From contig JAURVB010013555.1 in assembly GCA_033002965.1 (NCBI GenBank), positions 1 to 64,000 of the forward strand: a stretch of DNA of 64,000 nt, given 5' to 3'. The stretch comes from Piper betle (lineage: Eukaryota > Streptophyta > Magnoliopsida > Piperales > Piperaceae). The position numbers were made by a program, and so were the translations under genes. Numbering within the stretch: position 1 is the first letter of the stretch; every line of letters starts with the position of its first letter. Shown piece by piece: positions 57,290 through 64,000 of this stretch. The notes under the pieces are model-generated. The model was not told the DNA's origin. It worked only from the letters and a program-made list of their open reading frames with translations, and ran no database searches.

Positions 57290-57937
57290 AAAGGGGGGGG
57301 TCATCTACATTTTTCCTCCTTAGATAGACACCGGAATTCCTCCTTCGCTCGGGTAATTTTCTTTCCTTTCTTTTTCTTTTGTAGCATGCATACACATGTT
57401 GCATAAATCATAAACATGATAAACATAAAAATTAAATGAGAAATCAACGAGGGAAGAAGAAAACCAGGAGGACGTCCTACTGTTTTCCAGAGCAACCACG
57501 CCATGTTTCCTTCCATGGTGCGGGGTTGACGTGCTGGAGGTGGGAATTGCTCCCGACGGTGATGCTGGCTGGATGAAGTCACCTTGGAGGGCCAAAACAG
57601 ACCGTCTAGGAGGCACACAGGCCTGAAATCCGAGGGGAGAACAGGTTGGTGTTGCTATGGGTGGTGTTGCTGGCCAGACGTGGATCTGCCATGGAAAGTG
57701 TAGACTGGTCGTCACCTGGGGTGGTGCTGGTCGTCACCTTGATGGGGCAGGACATGGTCGCCATGGCTGCTGGTAGGCCACCATTAATGGTGAAATTAAA
57801 GTCCCCATATAGGGTGTAGTCCGAGTTTCATGAGATAGCAGCGGATAAAGATTGGATCTTTGGGGTTTTTCCAATCGGATTAGTGGGGTAGATAGAAGAT
57901 GGGGTCTGAAATTGGGTGGAAGGAAAAGAAGACATGC

Positions 57938-58028
57938 TGGTCGGGTGCTGTTTATGTGGCCGACTAGAGTAGTCGTCATGGGTCTGGTCGGGTGCTGTTT
58001 ATGTGGCTGACTAGGGTAGACGCCATGG
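57938..58028 (+). repeat. ~44-bp tandem duplication
   Basis: Two copies of a unit containing GGTCGGGTGCTGTTTATGTG and GACTAG(A/G)GTAG, followed by weaker derivatives to about 58190. Confidence 0.85.
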
Positions 58029-58794
58029 GTCATGGGCTGATTATGTGACCGACATGGAGTCACCATGGTCAGGTCGGGGTTGCTGATTGGGTGGCCGGAA
58101 TGGGGTCGCCAAGGACTGGTTGAGGGTTGCCATGTGGTGGCCAAGTTGGAGACGCCATGGCAGCAAATGGAGGCCGCCACGTTACTGGTTGGTCGCCATG
58201 CATGATGAAAATACCGGCTTTCACGGGTTGACTACAATAAAGCTGGGAGCTTTGGGGTCGTTAAATGAATTGTTAAAGTAGAATGGCAACCAGGTAAATA
58301 TGGGAGAACTCGATGCGGTTGAGTTAGAATATAAGGTAAATACAAAAGAATTAAGTATGGGACATGTTAATAATTAAATTATCAATTAGATAATGGGGAT
58401 TTGGATGGGGATAATTAATAATTAATTATCATTAGAATTGCTGAAAATTTAATAAGAAATGAAGACTAACATGAACTAATTACATCATTTAAAATTGATA
58501 GTATATTAGTCATGTAAGTTGCATGTAGGTTCATGCAAAATAAAATTATACTAATGTATAATTTTATGCCCTCATTCAGATTAGGGTTCACAGGTCACAG
58601 TCAGACGAAATCACAAGTCAGGTACGTATAATAGGTAGAACATCGTATTTTCCTTGTTGGTAGCCTTGGTCGGCCTGAGCCCAGATTCGACCACCATGCA
58701 CCGAGTGCAACCGGGGTCAAAGAATTGACTCAGTCCGACACTGGGTCGTATTATGTGCGTAAAGTTTGTAATGCATTAACATTGTTTTGGAGTA

Positions 58795-59240
58795 GTGATA
58801 GCCGCCCCATAAAAAGGCTACGGCCGGGGTGAGCAAGGCACAACGATTCCTCCATCGCACTGGAGTGCAATGATAGCCTCCCCATAAAAAGGCTACGGCC
58901 GGGGTGTGTGAGGCACTGGCACTAGAGTTGGCAGTGAGAGCTTCCCCACAAACGGGGCATAGCAATCACCTGAGTGCAGTGATAGCCTCCCCATAAAAAG
59001 GCTACAGCCGGGGTGTGCAAGGCACTGGCACTGGAGTACAGTGATAGCCTCCCCATAAAAAGGCTACGGCCGGGGTGTGCGAGGCACTGACATTAGAATT
59101 GGTAGTGAGAGCTTCCCCACAAACGGGGCGTAGCAATCACCTGAGTGCAGTGATAACTTCCCCACAAAAAGGCTACGGCCGGGGTGTGCGAGGCATTGGC
59201 ACTGGAGACGGTAGTGGTAGCCTCCCCACAAAAGGGCTAC
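58795..59240 (+). repeat. Tandem array with 171-bp higher-order period
   Basis: Eight subunits start at 58799, 58874, 58938, 58983, 59045, 59109, 59154 and 59218. Spacing cycles through about 64, 45 and 62 bp, so every third subunit is most alike (58874/59045, 58938/59109 and 58983/59154 are each 171 bp apart). Type-1 subunits carry TAGCCTCCCCATAAAAAGGCTA, a hairpin with arms TAGCCT/AGGCTA. Type-2 subunits carry CTTCCCCACAAACGGGGC. Each is followed by GGCCGGGGTGTGC or GCAATCACCTGAGTGC. Confidence 0.92.
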
Positions 59241-59643
59241 GGCCAGGGTGTGCGGATCACAGCGGATACCTCCTCCGCATTGTTTTGGAGTATAGCGGAA
59301 TCGCTCCACCACATATTAAAATAAACATAAGGAAATAGTGGAATGTACTTGATTTGTTTTATCTATTATACTACATAGCATTGTAATCACTAACGCGGAA
59401 TTGCCTCCGCAGGTGTGCAGATACGAAATTAGTTGATTGACAACCAGGGCATGGAGCAAAATAAATATGAGGACTCCTTTTTTATTTATTTGAGAAATAA
59501 TTGTGGCTACTAGAAAACGGTCTAAGATTGTGGGATCTTTATATATATTTTTGTTAAAGAAAATGTTAGATATATTTGCTTAATTGTGAGTAAAACCTGG
59601 CTAGCTAGGCCCACAATGTTTTGACAAATGGCGGGTCGTTACA

Positions 59644-60117
59644 TTTCAAGTCCACATCCACATTTAATATTAACTATTAATATTCTAGTCATTAGATTTT
59701 ACATTTACTAAAAAGATTCTTGACCATATTAAAATTAGACTTAATTTCCAATATCTCCAAGTCCTATGAGTTGTTTGTGTAGCCCAGTCCCACAGGAGCC
59801 TCTTGAAAGATAAGGCTGGCCACTATTTGATATACACCAGGACGATAAAATATTGATTAACAAGAATTGATCATCAACTATGCCAACTTATACTTTATAT
59901 ATATAGGAGTTTGATGTTTTAACAGATAACTTGTGATGAGAGCTTCTTGGCACTTGCCTTTGTTCCAAGCAAACTCATTGAGATGAATATGTGAATGGTT
60001 CCGGACAAGGAAGGGACCCAACACCGGAGCTGCACCACATGCTAGAGGAACAACCTTGACCTGCTCTTCTCAAATTATAGCCAACCATACATATATATCT
60101 CAATGTGATGATATATA
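59644..60117. other. Spacer without recognised features
   Basis: AT-rich with one moderately GC-rich stretch (59990-60065). I see no gene, element end or repeat. Confidence 0.5.
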
Positions 60118-60450
60118 GACATGTTTTGCCTGTACCTATGTTAAAGAAATACATTCCAGACAAATTCCATATCGTGAGCTTGAAGAAGATATGTCTTATG
60201 TTAAAAATAATAGCTAGAAAGGAGAAAATATTACTCTCCAAACCTATTCCAATGGTGAAATTCTACGGCGAAATCACAACTTTGATGATGTTGCACGGGA
60301 GGTAGAAACTGCAATGTAGTCCAAGTATCCTGAATTTCTTTCATAGTTACAGCAAATTTCCGGATGAAATTCCGTTAAGAGAGAGAGATTGCTGTAATCA
60401 ATTTCCTTAATTATTTTAGGGATACAGAATTTTGGGACGAAATTTTTTAA
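60118..60450 (+). pseudogene. Chromovirus integrase tail and 3' end relic
   Basis: The sequence reads PVPMLKKYIPDKFHIVSL, then RKEKILLSKPIPMVKF and a decayed chromodomain-like end, followed past stops by text matching the 3' end of Tekay/Del-type elements and GGGACGAAATTTTTTAAAGG (60432), the degenerate counterpart of the motif upstream of the LARD polypurine tract. It is the last ~100 codons of a pol gene, with everything upstream missing. The chromodomain would guide integration to heterochromatin; it is non-functional here. Confidence 0.8.
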
Positions 60451-62766
60451 AGGGTTTATTATATATATTATTAACATCATAACTATTTTTCAATTATGTA
60501 GTCCTCATGTTAGCAGAATTAATTCTTTTGTCCGATGGTCAATAATTTGTTTATGGTATATCAGAGTTATTTAGAGAGGGTTTGAATGTGCTAGACTTTC
60601 AAAATTTATATCGACAACTAATTAAGTAGTTTGTTAAAGATATTGGAGAATGATTTAAAATCAATTGTTAGAGATTGGATTACATAATTATCCAGTGGTA
60701 CCAAATAAGTTAGTTGTCGGGTAGTATACTGCAAGAAATAAGGCTAGTACCAGTCATAATTTGCCATATAAATATGTATTTGATGCTGTAACAAAAAGCT
60801 CGATGGCAGGTTAATTTATCTTTAGCGAGAAATTTTTTGATGGATCTATTTTTTAAAGAAACATTACAGTCAAAATGACTAGGTGGTAGGCTAAAAAATT
60901 AATCAAAACAAGGATTCATTTTAGAAGATGCTGGCGAGCTTGCCTCCTCCGTCAACGTGTTCCTCTTGATAACTTGTAGATTGAGACAATATTTTTATAG
61001 TTTTCAAGCATTATGTTTATGCCCTAGCACTACTTTTCTGATTGATTTTATTAGAAAAACGAGAATTTTTAAAAAATGAAAAATATCGGAATTATTGCCA
61101 ACTTCGGATTTGATTCTAAGTAAAAAATTTTCTTTTGAGTGGAGTTGGTAAAAACTCATTCACACTTGCAAGTGGAAGCTAGTATGCCTTCAAGGATAGA
61201 CTACTTTTTGACATATCCTACTATGAATCGTTCTATACATGGTTAGTTGACACATCTTTGCAATTCTCTGCACATCCCCGAGAATGTCTTTGATCATGAA
61301 GACATGCCTGCAATTTTGCAAACACTACACCTACTCCCAACCAATGAATAGACCACCTAATCATCCAAGCCTATAATTATAAGCCGTTTCATGGACACCT
61401 TAAAGAACAAGAAGAAACACACTCACCTAATGCAAATATATAAGGGAAAATATCTCATGTACAATAGTTGAGAAGGAAGCTACAAGGAAGTTGCTACGAT
61501 CTAGTTCTACATGACATTTCACTCAGACAATTGGAGTTTTAGAAAATAATTTTACCAACTCCATCAGCGATTAAGGAAATAGTGGGGGAACAAGGGAATA
61601 AGTCTAGATCACACCATATGAAGACTGATGACTGGATCAACGAGGACCACACTAATCTTGAGATAGGAAGTTACAAGGAAGTTGCTAAGAGACCTCTTGC
61701 CTCCGCTCATTATATGTATCTCCATTCACTCAAGGATCAAGAGGATGATCTTCTACCCTTTCTTTAAGAACACTTTCTTCTTTTGCTATTTTAATTTCAG
61801 AGTGCCACACGTTGCCAACCAGACTAGAGAATTGAAGATTGAAAGAATAAGCTATGAAAGCCACTTCACAAGGATGAGAACAATGCTAAAGAGAAGTTCA
61901 TGCTATGGCCGCATTGACATAGATTTGGATAAATCATTCCCTTCTCATTCTGGTGTGTTATTTTCTTTGCTGGATTATATGACATACTATAACTCTTTCA
62001 TGGGGTAATCCATAGTGATCTAGGATGCAAAATGGAACCTAGTTAATATGTAATATATCTTCATTTTATCTTGTTACGCTGGGTGTGTGTACTTGATTAT
62101 TTCATAAATGTTCATAATGGTTAAAGAGAGTAGCTAACCCTTGGTTGATTAATAGATTTGATCGAATGATAGAAATGGTAGGTCGATGACGTCTTTGAAT
62201 GAAGTAATTTATGATTCTAATTGTAAGATTATATTAGAGTCATAAATATCCTTATTGAGGAGTTTCTTTTAATGTATCAACTTGGTTTAGTTTACACAGG
62301 AATATGGAATGAGGTTAAGGTGGTAAATTGTAATACGTAGTGAAAGTCCTTTATAATTAAACTTGTTTCCTCATATATCAACTCCAATCATGTGTAACTT
62401 GATAAACATTACAAGCTCTGTTACCTATTAACTAAGTGGAATTTTACATCCGAGGTCCATTTTTATTAAGTAATAGAATCTTTGTAAACATTGGCTATTA
62501 TTTTATATTTCTATGCTCTTGCATTAATTTATGAATTAACTAAGTTGCACTAGTTTCATGTCCTCACTTGTTTTGGATAGACTAGAGTAGATTCATAGTA
62601 GCTCATCATTACATTTTGCGCACTCCCTAAAATTATCTTACTAATTATAATAAATCTTAATATGAACAGTTGTGCGAATACATTAAAGTTCCATGGGAAC
62701 GATCTCACTCATCACTCTATTACTTGTACGATTCGTGCACTTGCATGATTCATAAAATTAGCATAA
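60451..62766. other. AT-rich region, probably includes Athila-type LTR
   Basis: No gene. Overlapping frames at 61582-61767 (61 codons) and 61682-62008 (108 codons) lack recognisable motifs. The part directly before 62767 should be the 5' LTR of the Athila-like element because a primer site follows. I could not define its start. Confidence 0.4.
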
Positions 62767-62772
62767 GTTTTT

Positions 62773-62790
62773 GGCATCGTTACCGGGAAT
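62773..62790 (+). promoter_or_regulatory. Decayed tRNA-Asp-type primer site (Athila-like)
   Basis: TGGCATCGTTACCGGGAA matches the Athila/Tat-type primer site TGGCGCCGTTGCCGGGGA with four differences, all transitions. It marks the start of the interior and the plus orientation. Confidence 0.8.
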
Positions 62791-62865
62791 ATGTTTGTTT
62801 TTTATCTTTGTTGATAGTTCTATTTTAGAAGACCTACTTAGTTCTATTATTTTCAGGTAGTATAT

Positions 62866-64000
62866 GCAAAGGAGCCAAATAGAAGGACTATTACCTTTTG
62901 ACCTCAAGATAGAAAGGACTTGTCTAAGGATAAGAAGAGAATAGAAATAAGCCATGGCTCAGAATTATAACTAGCAAAATTTTGGGAATCCGAACATTGG
63001 AGAATTTTAGCACTCTGAAACCATAGATTCTTGCAAATCAAAACCTTAGATGTTTCAAATACTGCAATCAAAGTAAGTCTATTTCCATTTTCTTTAAATG
63101 TAGCAACATGTTGTGGTTTGATTCACTAACACCAAACTCAAGCACTACTTGGGAGGAGATAGCAAGAAAATTCTGATTGAAGTATTTTTCCACCTTCTAG
63201 GATAGTATAGTTCACAAATGAGATTACTTAATTTGTCCAAATTTAGAATAAATTATTATATGATACATGGGAGACGTTTAAGGTATTTCTGAGGAAGTGC
63301 CCCTATCATGGAAATCAACCTTGGGTTCAAATTCAGACTTTACAATGGGTTGATGTGCCAAACGAAATTCATAGTGGATGATGCCACATCATGACAAAAA
63401 CTTATAATGAAGCCTATGAGTTGATAGAGAAACTAGCTTCCAAGCACCATGAGATGATGTATGATAGGACAACAATGAAAAATGTTCCATAAATAATACA
63501 AATGGATGCTCTTAGTACCTTATTAGTACAGATGGCTGCATAAGCAAGAAGATACAGAATTTGGAGAACAAGACTCAGGCCAATGCACAAGTAGCCCAAG
63601 CTCTGTCCTGTGATTTATGTAGAAATAATCATCCATGGGAACAATGTCCCTTGCAAACAAAGACAACCAGCTTCATAGGCCATTATAACAAGAATCAAAA
63701 CAACCCCTACTTCAACACTTATAATCTAGGTTGGAGGAACCATCCAAACTTTGGAGGGGGAGGAAAAAACTAGTGGACAAACCTCAAACCTCAAGCTCAA
63801 GCATAAACACCACTAGGATTCCAAGCCCTAAAACAAAATAAAATGCAATAACATGTTGACAAGAAGTTGTGAATGGAAGAAATGTGTATGTAGTTTATGT
63901 AAACTCAACAATGGTAGATGCAAATTCAGCAAGCCTTTAGTAGGAACTTGGAGAACCAGTTGGGATAGTTGACAAGCACTTTGATCAACTGCAACCTGGA
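62866..64000 (+). pseudogene. Athila/Tat-type gag relic, runs off window
   Basis: Frames broken by stops read as the gag of plant Athila/Tat elements in the right order: GLLPFDLKIERTCLRIRRE near 62885; WFDSLTPNSSTTWEEIARKF near 63120; a WE(T)FK.FLRKCPYHG...QPWVQIQT stretch near 63270-63340; TYNEAYELIEKLASKHHEMM near 63402-63460; and, in an open frame at 63561-63773, a zinc knuckle CDLCRNNHPWEQC and a YFNTYNLGWRNHPNFG motif. Gag forms the particle and binds RNA. Stops make it a pseudogene; the rest of the element lies beyond the window. Confidence 0.85.

Larger units (their letters stand above)
57290..59643. other. Unclassified LTR-like region
   Basis: The layout resembles an LTR (a purine/GC-skewed block 57480-58250, an AT-rich block 58260-58600, a CAGGTACGTA donor-like site at 58619, a tandem array, and an end GTCGTTACA at 59643), but neither the start nor a target duplication is clear. 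The GC-skewed block gives overlapping frames of 105-148 codons on the minus strand without recognisable domains. I do not call them genes. A ~44-bp duplication is at 57938-58028. Confidence 0.4.

Noticed and set aside
57301..58180. Minus-strand frames of 105-148 codons as genes
   Set aside because: Two frames overlap each other in the same strand, composition follows the G-skewed block, and tandem duplication lies inside. No domain seen.
58795..59240. Relation of the 171-bp period to primate alpha satellite
   Set aside because: Only the number agrees. The sequence, subunit structure and host are different.
61682..62008. 108-codon frame upstream of the Athila-like primer site as a gene
   Set aside because: It overlaps another frame, lacks any motif, and lies where the 5' LTR should be.

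Overview
This window is plant nuclear DNA, almost certainly from an angiosperm with a large, repeat-rich genome. The evidence is the content: Ty3/Gypsy LTR retrotransposons with plant initiator-tRNA-Met primer sites, an Athila-like gag with a tRNA-Asp-type primer site, CACTA and hAT DNA transposons, and one broken plant-type matrix metalloproteinase. I see no intact host gene, rRNA or tRNA. No species can be named from the sequence alone. Coding relics are riddled with stops, as in old methylated heterochromatin.

The dominant component is one family of long LTRs (about 2.9-3.5 kb; TGTAAAACCC...GGGGTGTTACA). A truncated copy lies at 1-2447, a diverged copy at 3650-7165, a solo LTR with a perfect 5-bp target duplication at 17891-20813, a truncated copy at 22104-23985, a minus-strand solo LTR at 51434-53468, and the two LTRs of a complete element at 39818-49038. 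That element is flanked by AGAAT, has a tRNA-Met primer site and a polypurine tract, but no coding capacity. It is therefore a LARD-type non-autonomous retrotransposon. Still older, weakly similar LTR relics appear to fill much of 2.4-3.6, 27-33 and 34.4-37 kb.

7851-12772 is the ruined interior of an autonomous chromovirus-type Gypsy element (gag, protease, RT, RNase H, integrase, C-terminal tail). Just downstream, at 14126-16813, is the youngest feature: a 2.7-kb non-autonomous Gypsy (TR-GAG type) with 433-bp LTRs that are identical by eye, a perfect ATATA duplication, and an almost intact gag-protease whose start codon lies inside the LTR. 23.9-27 kb holds unclassified AT-rich DNA, several short tandem duplications and the metalloproteinase pseudogene (26412-26700, minus).

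The right third is a nested stack. An old Gypsy LTR (up to 49351, with primer site and a gag fragment) contains the LARD and a CACTA element (49621-54518). The CACTA element contains the minus-strand solo LTR. A second CACTA end (54739) follows, then a 224-bp tandem duplication split by an 874-bp hAT element (55732-56605) with a perfect 8-bp target duplication. The hAT element shares a palindrome and its flank with the Gypsy LTR family. At 58.8-59.3 kb there is a hairpin-forming tandem array with a 171-bp higher-order period. The window ends with a chromovirus tail relic (60118-60450) and the start of a decayed Athila-like element (primer site 62773, gag to the window edge).

Functionally this is a mobile-element archive. 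The only unit that looks recently active is the TR-GAG element, and both it and the LARD would need enzymes supplied by autonomous relatives.
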